A stretch of 64,000 nt of DNA from Vibrio tapetis subsp. tapetis (GCF_900233005.1 NZ_LT960612.1:620001-684000), one strand, 5' to 3'; shown: positions 9,254 to 19,585, counted from the stretch's first letter. Translations and numbers: made by a program. Notes: generated from the letters alone by a model not told the origin.

Positions 9254-9894
9254 TAGAACAACTCCACGTCATCGTCGTGATTGCGATGACTCTCTTCATC
9301 CAATTGATGAGCATATTCCGCTTCGCTTTGTTTCACGCGCTCGACTTCAGCGAATCGAATTCTCTTGACCCATGCTCGGCCATTAAGTGGGTCGAACATG
9401 ATTTTCCTTGGTTCTAAGCCTCCAAGATCTTTGGAAACGATATCAAAGTGCTCTGCATTAGCGTAACTAAGCGCAAATTCGATGTTCTTTTCGCCAATCA
9501 TGGCGTACTTACCTAACATTTGCGCACCACCAAACAGTTTTAGTTTGATTCGTGAGCGCTCAGCTCCTGCTGTAAGTAGTTGATTTATTAGCATCTCCAT
9601 TGCGTTGTTGCCATAGCGCGACGCCGTAGAAATGATCTCTGTTGGATGCCAATGATCTTGTTCTATTCTATTATTGAAAGGTAACAAGAAATGGTTCATT
9701 CCCCCGACTTCTGCCACGGGATCCCACATACACGCGGCAATGCAAGATCCAAGTCCTGTGCAGATGATCTCTTCCTCATTTGAGGTATACACGCCTCCCG
9801 GCATTACCTTCACCATATGTATCTTTTTGTGCTGGTGGTAAAACCGATTAAATTGAGTCGAATGAGTTTGCATCCGGCTGGTGAGTTCCTTCAT
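9253..9894 (-). CDS. cheD: CheD chemoreceptor glutamine deamidase
   Basis: A 213-residue CheD. The active-site cysteine lies in [14 protein letters not shown] and the histidine in GGMNHFLLP, with the family threonine region around STASRYGN. CheD deamidates receptor glutamines to methylatable glutamates. An in-frame ATG at 9996 would overlap cheR by 95 bases; I prefer the ATG at 9894, seven bases after the cheR stop with GAGG in front. The C-terminus extends beyond the core domain into an acidic tail ending DDDVELF. Confidence 0.9.
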   Translation of the reverse strand: MKELTSRMQTHSTQFNRFYHQHKKIHMVKVMPGGVYTSNEEEIICTGLGSCIAACMWDPVAEVGGMNHFLLPFNNRIEQDHWHPTEIISTASRYGNNAMEMLINQLLTAGAERSRIKLKLFGGAQMLGKYAMIGEKNIEFALSYANAEHFDIVSKDLGGLEPRKIMFDPLNGRAWVKRIRFAEVERVKQSEAEYAHQLDEESHRNHDDDVELF

Positions 9895-9901
9895 GGCAGC
9901 C

Positions 9902-10765
9902 TCATTGCTTAAAATAAATGGTGTGGCCAATATGTCGAAAGATATCCGTACAATTCCCAACACTTTCAGAATGCCCAATAAACAGAACGCCATCATCGGT
10001 TAGATGCTCATAAAATCGGCGGATCAGAGTTTCTTGTGTCGGCTTATCAAAATAAATCATCACATTTCGACACGAAATTAGATCAAATTTTTGTTTGATC
10101 GGCCATTCTGCCAATAAATTTAGTTGGTTAAATGTAATGTGCTGTTGCAGCTTTTCTTTCACTTTAATATTGCCGCTTTGAACGCCTTTCCCTTTCACAA
10201 AAGATGACTTTAAAAACTGTTCAGGGATGCTTTCTAAACTCTTTTCTGGGTACACCCCTTTTCTGGCATGAGCCAATACTTTGGTGTCGAGATCAGAAGC
10301 GAGTAGGCGAATATCCATGCCATTATCCAGTAATCCCAACGTGGCCAGTAACGACATATAGCTGTAAGGCTCTTCGCCGGTAGAGCAACCAGCCGACCAA
10401 ATTCGTACTTTCTTTCCGCTCTTATTTTGCCAACGTGGAACCAACACGCGAGTCACGTAATCAAAATGGTGCATTTCTCTGAAAAAATGCGTTTTATTGG
10501 TCGTTATATTATTGATGAAGTTGATTTTTTCGTTGTCGTCAGCTTCAATAATCTCTCGGTACTGGCTAAAGCGTTGCAGGTCATGTTCACGCAATAAACG
10601 ACTAATGCGACCATACACCATAGCTTTTTTCTTATCGGAAAGAAAAATACCCACGTTTTTGTGAATAAACCACTGGATAAATTTGAAGTCATCATTGGTT
10701 AATTCAAATTCCCGGCCTTCCAGTGGATCAACCGTATTAGACGCTTGGTCTAGAATTCTTCCCAT
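9902..10765 (-). CDS. cheR: CheR chemoreceptor methyltransferase
   Basis: A 287-residue SAM-dependent glutamate methyltransferase. The N-terminal helical domain (about 20-100) is followed by the SAM site [14 protein letters not shown] and the SCRNVMIYF motif typical of CheR. Its ATG lies inside the end of the preceding receptor gene (16-base overlap), consistent with one mRNA. The receptor just upstream ends in a WxxF tether, the usual docking site for the beta-subdomain of this enzyme. Confidence 0.96.
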   Translation of the reverse strand: MGRILDQASNTVDPLEGREFELTNDDFKFIQWFIHKNVGIFLSDKKKAMVYGRISRLLREHDLQRFSQYREIIEADDNEKINFINNITTNKTHFFREMHHFDYVTRVLVPRWQNKSGKKVRIWSAGCSTGEEPYSYMSLLATLGLLDNGMDIRLLASDLDTKVLAHARKGVYPEKSLESIPEQFLKSSFVKGKGVQSGNIKVKEKLQQHITFNQLNLLAEWPIKQKFDLISCRNVMIYFDKPTQETLIRRFYEHLTDDGVLFIGHSESVGNCTDIFRHIGHTIYFKQ

Positions 10766-13170
10766 TCGTCGCCATCCTCGCTCAACTGAATGCCTGAATT
10801 CACGGCCTTAGTCGAAGGCTTTTTACGAATACTGCTTACGTTAACTGTTGATTGTTGTGTGCCTTTATTCGAGGCAGGCGGCTGATTTAGCGTGGCAATT
10901 TTTTGGTCGCTACTAAAGAAGTTCATTAGGCTCAGTAAGTCTTTACCTTCATCTTTCAATGATTGGCTCGCCGCTGACGTTTCTTCGACCAAAGAGGCAT
11001 TCTGTTGGGTCATTTCATCCATGGTTGCGATAGCACGGCTGATTTCGTCGATCCCTGTCGCCTGCTCTTGGCTAGACTGCGCAATTTGCGTAATCAACTC
11101 AGAGACTTTCGCCACAGCGTCGACGATTTCATTGAGTGTATCACCGGATTCGTCAACCAAACGCGAACCTTCATCCACTTTTTCGACACTGTCATTAATC
11201 AGGCCTTTGATCTCTTTGGCAGCTGCGGCACTTCGTTGAGCTAGGTTTCTAACTTCTCCTGCAACGACGGCAAATCCTCGACCTTGTTCACCCGCTCTCG
11301 CCGCTTCAACTGCAGCGTTCAAGGCCAACAAATTGGTTTGGAATGCAATTTCATCAATTACGCCAATGATGTCGGCAATTTTCTTACTTGCGTTGTTGAT
11401 TTCTGCCATCGCTGATACTGCTTGGCCGACAACCGCACCACCTTTACCCGCTTTAGCTGCTGCGTCGTCAGATAGGGCATTTGCGCCTTTTGCATTTTCG
11501 GCATTTTGCTTAACGGTTGAGGTCATCTGTTCCATGCTGGCGGCGGTTTCTTCCAAATTGGACGCCTGAGCCTCGACTCGCTGGCTCAAATCATTATTGC
11601 CTTCCGCAATTTCGGTTGAAGCGGTTGCGACTCGTGCTGAAGAGGTTGTGATTTTTTCTACCATGTTTCGAATGTTCAGAATGGACGTGTTAACCGCATC
11701 GGCAAGTCTTCCGAACTCACCACTATTTTCACCGTTCATATCAGTATTCAGATTACCGTCAGCAACTCGGCTCATGACCTCTATACATTCACTCACAGGC
11801 TCTACAATGGCTTCTAACAAGCTGTTAATGCCATCGCCTAACTCGGACATAAAGCCACTGTATTTTGATGTATCTATTCGCTGACCGAGATCGCCATCAA
11901 TCGCTTTTTGGATAAGAGCCTCGACTTGGCGCTGCCCATCTTGCTGCTCTGTAATATCTTGCCACTGTAATGCCGGCCCCATGTAGTTGCCATTGCTGTC
12001 TAACATCGCAATACACGTTAGGTTGAACTCTAACGTCCCCACTTTTACATTGGAGGAGAAAGGCAAGTTATCAGGGTTGTTAATGATCCCACGCTGGTGC
12101 GCTGGATTTTTATGGAAAACATCGATGTTTTGACCAACCAGTTTGTCGGCATTAAAACCAGGCAATGCCTCTTTTAGTTCTCTTTCCCTATCCTTCATTA
12201 ATTTAGAGACCGCAGGGTTAAGGTAACGGATGATCCCGTCTTGATCGGCCATCATCAAATTGGTGGTCATGCCTGCGACTGCTGAAGCCAAACGTCCAAC
12301 TTCTTCTTCATTTGCACGAGCATCTGTCACATCTCGCCACTCTAGAGAGTTGCCAACGTAGTTTCCTTGGGCATCCATTACAGCAGCCACATTCAATTCG
12401 ATCTTGATGTCGGAAACGGAAATATCAGTGCGATAAGGCAGATTGCTCGGATCACTCAACATTTGTCTTTGATGTTCTGGTCTTGCATGAAAATCATCAA
12501 TGCAGCGCCCCATCAACCATTCTTCAGATGCGGTAAAGCCTGGCCATACGGTGCGGAATTTCTCTTCGTGCTTTTTAAACAGCGCTAATGTTTCTCTGTT
12601 GTAGTAAGTGATGATGAAATCGCGATCAATCGTTACCATGGCCGTTTGCGCTTGGTCGACCGCAGAACGCAATTGCGATACTTCTAACTGCTGTTTGCGC
12701 AATTCGGTTACATCGGACCATTCCAGTGTGTTACCAACGTAATTACCCTCTGTATCAATAATCGCCCCGACATTCAGCTCGATTTGCACGTCTTTGATAT
12801 CGATTGTAGCGGTATGTGGCATGTTATTCGGGTTGGCCATCATTTGGCGCTGATGCTGCGGATTAGCATGGAAGCCATCAATGCAGTAACCCATCAAATA
12901 TTCTTCTGTCGCTTTAAACCCTGGCCACACAGATTGAAACAACGCTTCGTGTTGTACTAGAAGCGCCAAAGATCGTTTATTCAAGTAGGTAATCTTGAAA
13001 TCGCGATCGATCATCATTAAAGCGGTTTGAGCAACGTCTAAAGCCGACATGAGTTGATCGTAGCCGATCGTTTTTTTTGAACTCTGAGCCTGTTGCTCCA
13101 TTAGACTGTCTAATGCTTTGGTAGCAAATTGTTCTGCGACAGGTTCTTGTTTTCTATTCCAAAAAGCCAT
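10750..13170 (-). CDS. aer2: soluble chemoreceptor with three PAS domains, Aer2-like
   Basis: An 806-residue cytoplasmic receptor with no membrane segment. Three tandem PAS domains (about 40-155, 168-283 and 295-410) each repeat the helix motif FHxxPxHQR (H101/H106, H228/H233, H353/H358) and a late Trp exactly 50 residues after the first His (W151, W278, W403). Aer2 receptors use an Eta-helix His to bind heme and an I-beta Trp to stabilise oxygen, so all three look heme-competent (inference). HAMP-like linkers precede the signalling coil with tip [20 protein letters not shown]. It ends DGDEWEEF, a WxxF tether for CheR/CheB, encoded just upstream of cheR. Confidence 0.88.
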   Translation of the reverse strand: MAFWNRKQEPVAEQFATKALDSLMEQQAQSSKKTIGYDQLMSALDVAQTALMMIDRDFKITYLNKRSLALLVQHEALFQSVWPGFKATEEYLMGYCIDGFHANPQHQRQMMANPNNMPHTATIDIKDVQIELNVGAIIDTEGNYVGNTLEWSDVTELRKQQLEVSQLRSAVDQAQTAMVTIDRDFIITYYNRETLALFKKHEEKFRTVWPGFTASEEWLMGRCIDDFHARPEHQRQMLSDPSNLPYRTDISVSDIKIELNVAAVMDAQGNYVGNSLEWRDVTDARANEEEVGRLASAVAGMTTNLMMADQDGIIRYLNPAVSKLMKDRERELKEALPGFNADKLVGQNIDVFHKNPAHQRGIINNPDNLPFSSNVKVGTLEFNLTCIAMLDSNGNYMGPALQWQDITEQQDGQRQVEALIQKAIDGDLGQRIDTSKYSGFMSELGDGINSLLEAIVEPVSECIEVMSRVADGNLNTDMNGENSGEFGRLADAVNTSILNIRNMVEKITTSSARVATASTEIAEGNNDLSQRVEAQASNLEETAASMEQMTSTVKQNAENAKGANALSDDAAAKAGKGGAVVGQAVSAMAEINNASKKIADIIGVIDEIAFQTNLLALNAAVEAARAGEQGRGFAVVAGEVRNLAQRSAAAAKEIKGLINDSVEKVDEGSRLVDESGDTLNEIVDAVAKVSELITQIAQSSQEQATGIDEISRAIATMDEMTQQNASLVEETSAASQSLKDEGKDLLSLMNFFSSDQKIATLNQPPASNKGTQQSTVNVSSIRKKPSTKAVNSGIQLSEDGDEWEEF

Positions 13171-13181
13171 GGATTCACCTC

Positions 13182-13646
13182 TTAAATGAGCGCTTTTTCT
13201 TCTGTTAGTTGGTTAAGCTCAGTAACGTCGAATAGAGCCTCTAAGTTTATTAGAATGACATGTGTCTGGTTTGCAGAAGCAATGCCAACAATGAATGCTT
13301 CTTTGAATGTTAGTGACATTTTCGGTGCGGGTTTTATGTCCTCTTCATTAAGGGCATACACTTCAGAAACCGCGTCGACAATGATTCCTAGTGGCTGTGC
13401 ATGACCATCATTAAGCACTATCACCACCGTTGTTGCGTTAATAACGGCGGGCTCGAGTCCGAACCGTTTTCTTAGATCAACAATGGCCACGTATTCGCCG
13501 CGGATCTCTAACACACCATGTAGAAAATCCGGAGAATTAGGAACAGTACGAATATTGCTCCACCCTCTCACCTCTCTGACATCTAATATCGGTACTGCGT
13601 ATTCTTCGCTGTCCAATATAAAACTTAAATACTCTTGCGCTGCCAT
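13182..13646 (-). CDS. cheW: CheW adaptor (second copy in operon)
   Basis: A 154-residue CheW that links receptors to the CheA P5 domain. It has the usual double SH3-like fold signatures: [15 protein letters not shown] near the N-terminus, [20 protein letters not shown] in the middle and [15 protein letters not shown] later. It starts four bases after the upstream cheW stop. The two CheW proteins of this operon differ enough to suggest they occupy different positions in the array, although this is inference. Confidence 0.95.
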   Translation of the reverse strand: MAAQEYLSFILDSEEYAVPILDVREVRGWSNIRTVPNSPDFLHGVLEIRGEYVAIVDLRKRFGLEPAVINATTVVIVLNDGHAQPLGIIVDAVSEVYALNEEDIKPAPKMSLTFKEAFIVGIASANQTHVILINLEALFDVTELNQLTEEKALI

Positions 13647-13649
13647 GAC

Positions 13650-14150
13650 TCACCTAGCCTTTAAAATCGTGTCCATATCCAACAATGCTTCTGTGTCGAG
13701 AAGAGACATCACTTGTTCTTCAACATTGAGTAAACCAAGAATGAATGGGGTTACTTGGGATTCCCCAAGAGGAACGGTAAGCTCGTTATCCCCTTGGCTC
13801 ACCACATCGGCTACCGCATCAACAACAAGCCCCATCAGCCGTTCGTTGTCATTAATGACAATCCTTAATACCAGCACTACCGTAGTGGCAAGGTAAGTGC
13901 ACTCCCCAACGTTAAAGCGCGAACGCAGATCAATCACCGGAACAATCATGCCTCTGAGGTTAATTACCCCTTTAACAAACTGTGGTGCTCTAGGGATAGG
14001 AGTGGGTGTTTCCCACACTCGAATTTCTTCAACATCGTGGATATAGACCCCATAAAGCTCATTGGCCAAACTGAAACTTAAGAAGTCTGCGTTTTCACTG
14101 ATCTCATTATCGATAAAGCTGTGGTTATCTTGATTCATTGTCAATTCCAT
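13650..14150 (-). CDS. cheW: CheW adaptor (first copy in operon)
   Basis: A 166-residue CheW with an extra acidic N-terminal stretch before FLSFSLANELYGVYIHDVEE. The core motif FVKGVINLRGMIVPVIDLRS and the late VVDAVADVVSQG segment are conserved. AAGGAG overlapping the cheA stop region lies seven bases before the ATG at 14150; a second ATG four codons on is less well placed. Part of the chemotaxis operon between cheA and the other cheW. Confidence 0.95.
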   Translation of the reverse strand: MELTMNQDNHSFIDNEISENADFLSFSLANELYGVYIHDVEEIRVWETPTPIPRAPQFVKGVINLRGMIVPVIDLRSRFNVGECTYLATTVVLVLRIVINDNERLMGLVVDAVADVVSQGDNELTVPLGESQVTPFILGLLNVEEQVMSLLDTEALLDMDTILKAR

Positions 14151-14161
14151 TTCGCAGCTCC

Positions 14162-16351
14162 TTATGCAGCGAGACCACCGTTGCTATCAACGTGTCTTCG
14201 TAAAAAGGAGGTGATCAATCCTTGAATATCTAGGATCAAGGAGACGGATCCGTCACCCAATATTGTGGCACCTGAAATACCCGGTACTTTGCTATAATTT
14301 GACTCCAGGCTTTTGATTACCACTTGCTGCTGATCCAGTAAATCGTCGATTAAGAGGCCCACTCTATTCCCTGCGCCTTCCACCAAACACATAATGTGTC
14401 CTTCAAGATCACCGCTTTCTCCCATTTCGAACTCTTCATGCAACCGCAGCAATGGGATGTTTTCATCTCTCAGCCGGTAGAGTTCAACGCCACCAGAGGC
14501 ATGCTTGATGCAATCTGATTCAATTTGAATAGACTCAACAATCGTCAATAGCGGAATGATATAAACTTGCCCAGAAACTTTAACGAGCTGGCCATCGAGA
14601 ATAGCGAGAGTGAGCGGCAAGCTGATGGTAAATGAACTGCCCGATCCCAATTTAGATTCCACTTCAATGTTGCCACCCAGCTCTTCAATGTTACGTTTTA
14701 CTACGTCCATGCCGACGCCACGCCCAGAAATATCTGAGACTTCATCCGCGGTAGAAAAACCAGGGGCAAATATTAGATTAACGACTTGTTGGTCGCTCAT
14801 TTCTTCACGCTTGGAATCGCTGGGTAACACACCTTTATCCAAGGCTTTTTGCCATAGTCTGTCGCAATCAATACCACCGCCGTCGTCTTTCACTTCAATG
14901 ATGATTGACCCACCTTGATGAAACGCATTCAGCTCAATGACCCCCATATCGGGCTTGCCTTGAGCACTGCGGACATCCGGCATCTCTATCCCATGATCAA
15001 TGCCGTTACGTACTAAGTGCACTAGGGGATCCACGATACGTTCTAGCACGGTTTTATCCAGCTCTGTGCTTTCGCCCTTAATTTGCAAATCCACTAACTT
15101 GCCCAGCCTTCCCGTGAGATCGCGAACGAGCCGAGGAAAACGACTAAACGCAAAACTCATCGGGAGCATTCGAATGTTGAGCACGTTTTCTTGTAAGTCT
15201 TTACTGTTTTGAAGCAGCTGATCTAACCCTGTCTTGAGCTTTTCTAACTTATCTTCCGTAAAGTCATTACCGATTTCGGTAAGCATAGACTGGGTGATCA
15301 CCAACTCGCCGACCAAGTTAATTAGGCTATCGACTTTGTCTATATCTACTCGAATAGAACTTACCGCACCTTCTGCTTTATTGGTTTTCGCAGGCACTTT
15401 CTTATTTGATTTGTTTTCTGGTTCTGCGGTGCTATTGAGTTGAGTATTTTCTCCCTGAGAGTGACTTAGTTCCGTGTTGTTTGATTCCGAGTCTCTGGGC
15501 TCTGAGGTATTGCTCTGAGCGCTTGAAGGATTTGACGCTTGCGATGATGAATTAGCAGGTAAAGGTTCTGACTCCGTAATTTCGGCTTTGGTAATACTCA
15601 ACTCACATTGGTCTTCAACCCATTCAAACACTTCTATCAATGCTTCTTGTTCTACATCGCCAGAAATCTCCATGCTCCAGCTTAAATAACACAGTTCCGC
15701 TTCAAGCTCGGCCAGATCGGGTAATTTGGCACTTTTGCAAACAATGCTCGCTTGCTGATCCAACTCTCTAATTTCCGCAATGATTCTTAGCGGATCATTA
15801 CCACTGAAAAATAAATCACGATGAGGAGCAAACTCAACTAGCCAATTGGAGTTTGCGGATTCATTGTTGGGATCATGACTTTCATTGGGATTGGTTTGTT
15901 GTTCGCTAGGCGTAGTTAACGATGCTTGAGTCGCTAGCGATGGCTTAGATGCACTTTTGTTTTCGCCGTTGAGAAGGCAGCCAAGGGAATCGGTGACGCT
16001 TTGCTTGAGCTCACTTTCAACCGGCTGGCCATTTTCATGGCCTTCAAGCATCTCGGTAATACAGTCTCCAGATTTAAGCAGTACATCGACACTATGGGCA
16101 CTTAACTCCATATTGTGATTTCGTACTTCATCTAAATACGCTTCAACAGAATGAGTGAATTCGCTGATGTCGAACAAGTTAAACGTCGCCGCCCCACCTT
16201 TAATGGAATGAGCAGCGCGAAAAATCGTATTTATGGTTTCCTGTTCAACATCATTTGGGTCTAGCCCCAATAAAATGGTTTCAAGTACCTCGAGGTTTTC
16301 GCGGCACTCTTCGTAAAACATTTTTCGTAGTTGGTCCATGTCCAAAGCCAT
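14162..16351 (-). CDS. cheA: CheA chemotaxis histidine kinase
   Basis: A 729-residue kinase. The P1 HPt domain has the phosphorylated H48 in RAAHSIKGGAATF. A long S/N/E-rich linker (about 255-320) leads to P3 dimerisation (NLVGELVITQSMLTEI), the P4 ATPase (N box HLVRNGIDHGIE, G1 DDGGGID, G2 GRGVGMDVVK) and a C-terminal CheW-like P5 domain. No second HPt is evident. It should phosphorylate the adjacent CheY and the CheB, and possibly the receiver of the REC-PP2C protein at the end of the operon (inference). Confidence 0.96.
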   Translation of the reverse strand: MALDMDQLRKMFYEECRENLEVLETILLGLDPNDVEQETINTIFRAAHSIKGGAATFNLFDISEFTHSVEAYLDEVRNHNMELSAHSVDVLLKSGDCITEMLEGHENGQPVESELKQSVTDSLGCLLNGENKSASKPSLATQASLTTPSEQQTNPNESHDPNNESANSNWLVEFAPHRDLFFSGNDPLRIIAEIRELDQQASIVCKSAKLPDLAELEAELCYLSWSMEISGDVEQEALIEVFEWVEDQCELSITKAEITESEPLPANSSSQASNPSSAQSNTSEPRDSESNNTELSHSQGENTQLNSTAEPENKSNKKVPAKTNKAEGAVSSIRVDIDKVDSLINLVGELVITQSMLTEIGNDFTEDKLEKLKTGLDQLLQNSKDLQENVLNIRMLPMSFAFSRFPRLVRDLTGRLGKLVDLQIKGESTELDKTVLERIVDPLVHLVRNGIDHGIEMPDVRSAQGKPDMGVIELNAFHQGGSIIIEVKDDGGGIDCDRLWQKALDKGVLPSDSKREEMSDQQVVNLIFAPGFSTADEVSDISGRGVGMDVVKRNIEELGGNIEVESKLGSGSSFTISLPLTLAILDGQLVKVSGQVYIIPLLTIVESIQIESDCIKHASGGVELYRLRDENIPLLRLHEEFEMGESGDLEGHIMCLVEGAGNRVGLLIDDLLDQQQVVIKSLESNYSKVPGISGATILGDGSVSLILDIQGLITSFLRRHVDSNGGLAA

Positions 16352-16401
16352 GACGAGGTCCTTTTTATTCTTATAATGTCATTCTGTTTCTTCGCGAAAA
16401 T

Positions 16402-16761
16402 TTAAATCACTCGCTTAATTGTTTTGAGCAAGGTGTCTGGGTTGAAAGGTTTTACCAGCCAACCCGTCGCTCCAGCGGATTTACCTTCTTGTTTTTTCTC
16501 AATGCTGGTTTCGGTAGTAAGCATTAAAATGGGAATGAACTTATATTGAGGGTTGGAACGAATGGCTCGGACTAAATCAAAGCCACCCATAATTGGCATA
16601 TTGACGTCTGAGATAACGACATCAAATTTTTTCATCTGTGATTTCTTCAAAGCGTCGCTGCCGTCGTTTGCAGTTTCTACTTCGTAACCTGCGTCCATCA
16701 ATGTATGGCTTACCATCTGACGGATCGAGATTGAATCGTCTACTGCTAGTATCTTCGTCAT
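16402..16761 (-). CDS. cheY: CheY-type response regulator
   Basis: A 119-residue single receiver domain with D8-D9, phosphoacceptor D52 (VVISDVNMP), T82-T83 and K104 (WLVKPF). It lacks an output domain. Because the operon is not next to flagellar genes, and this type of cluster controls non-flagellar outputs in other species, the target need not be the flagellar motor. It lies 50 bases before cheA. Confidence 0.92.
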   Translation of the reverse strand: MTKILAVDDSISIRQMVSHTLMDAGYEVETANDGSDALKKSQMKKFDVVISDVNMPIMGGFDLVRAIRSNPQYKFIPILMLTTETSIEKKQEGKSAGATGWLVKPFNPDTLLKTIKRVI

Positions 16762-16782
16762 TAATGACCCCTAACTGTTCTG

Positions 16783-17046
16783 CTAACTTTCAAATATATT
16801 GGTAAGGGCAAGCAACTCGATACCGTCTGATAATTTGTCTGCCACATTAATCAACCGGATTTCTGTATGAGTTTGCTTTGCCGTTAAGAATAAGGAGGCG
16901 AGCGCTTGAAGGCCTGCCGCATCTATTCTTGATACCGACGAGGCGTCTATAATGAGCAGTTCATGATTATCAAGCCATTGTTGATATTCAATCTTTGAAT
17001 TTAGGACATTACTGATTTCTAATGATTCATCTAATTGACATTGCAT
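16783..17046 (-). CDS. STAS-domain protein lacking the usual serine
   Basis: An 87-residue STAS domain, the first gene of the chemotaxis operon. The regulatory loop reads SRIDAAGLQAL, with alanine where antagonists normally have the phosphorylated serine (D-S-A-G). It could therefore be locked in one state or act in a phosphorylation-independent way. The other STAS protein of the operon (6712-7011) keeps the serine. Start at the ATG at 17046. Confidence 0.8.
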   Translation of the reverse strand: MQCQLDESLEISNVLNSKIEYQQWLDNHELLIIDASSVSRIDAAGLQALASLFLTAKQTHTEIRLINVADKLSDGIELLALTNIFES

Positions 17047-17359
17047 GTATCGATCCTAACCATTACCTAGCTAATTATTATATTGACGCTTTATTTGAGT
17101 GTAGGCAGGCTTTCCCATTAATCAATAAATTAGAGAATATGAAACTGATACAGCATTGCTAAATGTGAGCTCAAGCAAGAATTTTTGAGAAAGGTGTTTA
17201 CTGCTATTTATTGACTTACCACTGTTCAGTGGTAGTAAACATCAGGGGTGGTTGATATGTGGCTGCTGAGGAAAAGTATTTATCTCGCAAGCTCAAATTT
17301 TTGTTGAAGATAATCTGAGCTTGAGAAATATATGTCGCATGAGACGAACGCTAGTTTCA

Positions 17360-17374
17360 ATTTACAGTGTAAAT
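17360..17374. other. parS2: parS2 partition site within an 11-bp inverted repeat
   Basis: TTTACAGTGTAAA at 17361-17373 matches the chromosome II ParB2 site consensus (NTTTACANTGTAAAN) known from V. cholerae. Flanking arms GCATGAGACGA (17337-17347) and TCGTCTCATGC (17376-17386) are perfectly complementary, placing the site off-centre within a potential hairpin or extended operator. Confidence 0.85.
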
Positions 17375-17457
17375 TTCGTCTCATGCATAAAGATGGCTTT
17401 ACTAGTTTGAATCGTAAAAATGCAAAAGTGCAGCGTATGGCTAAATTCAATAATCAA

Positions 17458-17470
17458 TTTACACTGTAAA
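17458..17470. other. parS2: parS2 partition site
   Basis: TTTACACTGTAAA, a full match to the ParB2 palindrome with C rather than G at the variable central base. It lies 24 bases before the next copy. Confidence 0.85.
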
Positions 17471-17481
17471 TCCTCAGTCAC

Positions 17482-17494
17482 TTTACACTGTAAA
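17482..17494. other. parS2: parS2 partition site overlapping the tmcA stop codon
   Basis: TTTACACTGTAAA here encodes the last three residues (FTV) and stop of tmcA on the minus strand. The palindrome is perfect, so ParB2 binding and the coding sequence share the same bases. Confidence 0.85.
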
Positions 17495-19585
17495 TTGACT
17501 GAGTAATTCGCTCAGTGACTTTCTAATTTCCAACTCGGCCTGCTTTCTGCCAGAAAAGCCAAAGTGAGAACAAAGATAAGACCAATCTTGCAATTGAAAG
17601 AAAGCCACAGTGAGAGGCGCTTGGTCATGAAGAGTATTCGCGTTCAAAAGCAACTTACGACCGATAGCGATAATGGAATCCATGCTAGCCCCACCCGAGA
17701 CATAATTACGTAAGTGATTTAACTCTCTGTCGGTGAGTGGCGTGCTCGTAGCAAAATTAAGTAAACGTGTCACGATACCGGCGTCTAAGTTACGATAGGT
17801 ACTTGCTAGCAAGACTACAAATTGTTGTAACCAATACGCCTGACATTCCATTGCCCAACGATGCGGAGTCTGACTTGCAATATGAACCATCAATACTGAA
17901 AAACAACCACTGGCTTGATCTTTACTACTTCCAAGCCAAATCGGCTGGAAACCGCATTGAATCCAAAAATCGAGTAGATAAGAATTAGCGCCAAAGCTCG
18001 TCGCGACATAAGCGTCATCCGACTCAACGTCAGACACTAGCCAACCAATAAACTGCGAACCAATACCCTGTCTTTGTAGTAAAGGATGCACCGCAATTCT
18101 CATCACTCGATGACAGTGAAACTTGCCTACTTCAGAATAGCCGAGATGATTAACGATGGTCGTTGGAACTAAGTGCCCTTTCGGTCGTCTTTTTCCTATT
18201 GCTACATCATCGATTACATCAGCTTCTAGCCGTCCTTCTTTTACCGTTGTAATGCATGCAACGCATTTTCCAAGTTTAAATGCGCCGTATAATACAACGC
18301 TCCCGTCAGACAAAAGGTGCAACAAGTCATTAGGCGATGTTTGATAGTGCGCATTAACCAGCAAAGAAAAACACGTTCGAAGTAACTCCGTATCCGAGAG
18401 CAGTTCCTTTTGAGTAATCAAACGAAATTCGGGCAAACAATTCGAATTGCCGGTAGCTAACTTAGGTAATTCAGCATTCAAAAGAAAGCTATCGAAAAGC
18501 CAGTTCTCTAAAGGATCGTTTTTAGCCCAACGCATCGGGTGCGACATATGTAAGGTGTGAGTACCTGGTCGTGCTTTTTCAAGCCAAGGTAAAAAACGAA
18601 TAGTAAAACCTCTACCACAGCCTTCGTAACCATGAACCGTGCTCGAAAAAACCAAGCGATGATACTGAGCGGTGATTTCTTTTAGCATTGGAACGGGAAT
18701 GGCGGCCGCTTCGTCCACTAATAATAAATCGCAGCTTGGTCGTGATGAGAGCAATTCATCAGGGGCGACAAATTGGATACTTGAGTTTCGATACGTTAGT
18801 TGATGCTTTGTTCGCACCGCCCCTTCAAGATTTAGCTCCGCATGCTTAAAAAGCGTATTGACTGATTTAGGGGATGGCGCGGTAACGAGAATCGACATAT
18901 CTCTTTTTTTCATCAATAACGCAGCGGCCAAACCTAGCGAGGCACTTTTGCCACGACCTCGATCAGCGGTTAATACAAACGGACGCTTTCGATGGCCCTC
19001 TACGACTTTGCAGATTCTTGCGATTGATTCTTGCTGGTCTGAGTAATCGATGGATGTTGGTTCTTTTGCCTCACCCTCGGTCAGGGTAATGGTTGCAAGC
19101 GCTGCGGTTTTGTCTTTGAGATGTCGCTTGTCTTGAGAAACGGGATTTGAAGGAAAGCCATCTTCACTTATTTGATTAGTTTTGCTGAAACACGTATCCA
19201 GCCATTGTTGCCCCGGTTCATTCTGCCCAGTTCTATGACCAGAATGGCTTTCACGAGAATGTCGGTTTATAACAATTAACGCGCCACCGCCAACAATTGT
19301 TCCTGCGCTGGCGGTTAAGCTATTGGCATCTAGCCCATCAATGGCATCGTAAACAACGCAATCGACGTCATGACCTAGAATCTGAGCCCCACCATTTTTA
19401 GGAAACGGCTTTGCCCATGTCACCGCTTCACCACCTAACTTGTATGTATTAGTTCTACCTTCATGCTGCAAAAACTGCTCAATAAGCTCTAAAGACCACT
19501 CTTGGCTTCCGATTAATTCAATGCCGAATCGGTGGTGGCGCTGTTTTGCTTGTGTCGATAACGCAATCAGATAATCAAGTTGCAT
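17483..19585 (-). CDS. tmcA: TmcA, tRNA(Met) cytidine acetyltransferase
   Basis: A 700-residue protein, the family's usual length. It makes N4-acetylcytidine at the wobble position of elongator tRNA-Met using acetyl-CoA and ATP. Visible: an N-terminal domain, the RNA-helicase-like ATPase with Walker A LTADRGRGKS (about 206-213) and Walker B LLLVDEAAAIPVP, then a GNAT domain with VMRIAVHPLLQRQGIGSQF. The last codons and stop lie in a parS2 site. It is transcribed in the same direction as parAB but a terminator separates them. Confidence 0.95.
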   Translation of the reverse strand: MQLDYLIALSTQAKQRHHRFGIELIGSQEWSLELIEQFLQHEGRTNTYKLGGEAVTWAKPFPKNGGAQILGHDVDCVVYDAIDGLDANSLTASAGTIVGGGALIVINRHSRESHSGHRTGQNEPGQQWLDTCFSKTNQISEDGFPSNPVSQDKRHLKDKTAALATITLTEGEAKEPTSIDYSDQQESIARICKVVEGHRKRPFVLTADRGRGKSASLGLAAALLMKKRDMSILVTAPSPKSVNTLFKHAELNLEGAVRTKHQLTYRNSSIQFVAPDELLSSRPSCDLLLVDEAAAIPVPMLKEITAQYHRLVFSSTVHGYEGCGRGFTIRFLPWLEKARPGTHTLHMSHPMRWAKNDPLENWLFDSFLLNAELPKLATGNSNCLPEFRLITQKELLSDTELLRTCFSLLVNAHYQTSPNDLLHLLSDGSVVLYGAFKLGKCVACITTVKEGRLEADVIDDVAIGKRRPKGHLVPTTIVNHLGYSEVGKFHCHRVMRIAVHPLLQRQGIGSQFIGWLVSDVESDDAYVATSFGANSYLLDFWIQCGFQPIWLGSSKDQASGCFSVLMVHIASQTPHRWAMECQAYWLQQFVVLLASTYRNLDAGIVTRLLNFATSTPLTDRELNHLRNYVSGGASMDSIIAIGRKLLLNANTLHDQAPLTVAFFQLQDWSYLCSHFGFSGRKQAELEIRKSLSELLSQFTV

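Larger units (their letters stand above)
17047..17482. other. intergenic region with partition sites and palindromes
   Basis: This 436-base gap has no gene. It holds the che operon promoter region, a perfect 18-bp palindrome TACCACTGTTCAGTGGTA at 17217-17234 of unknown role, and parS2-type sites described separately, one of them inside an 11-bp inverted repeat. Confidence 0.6.
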
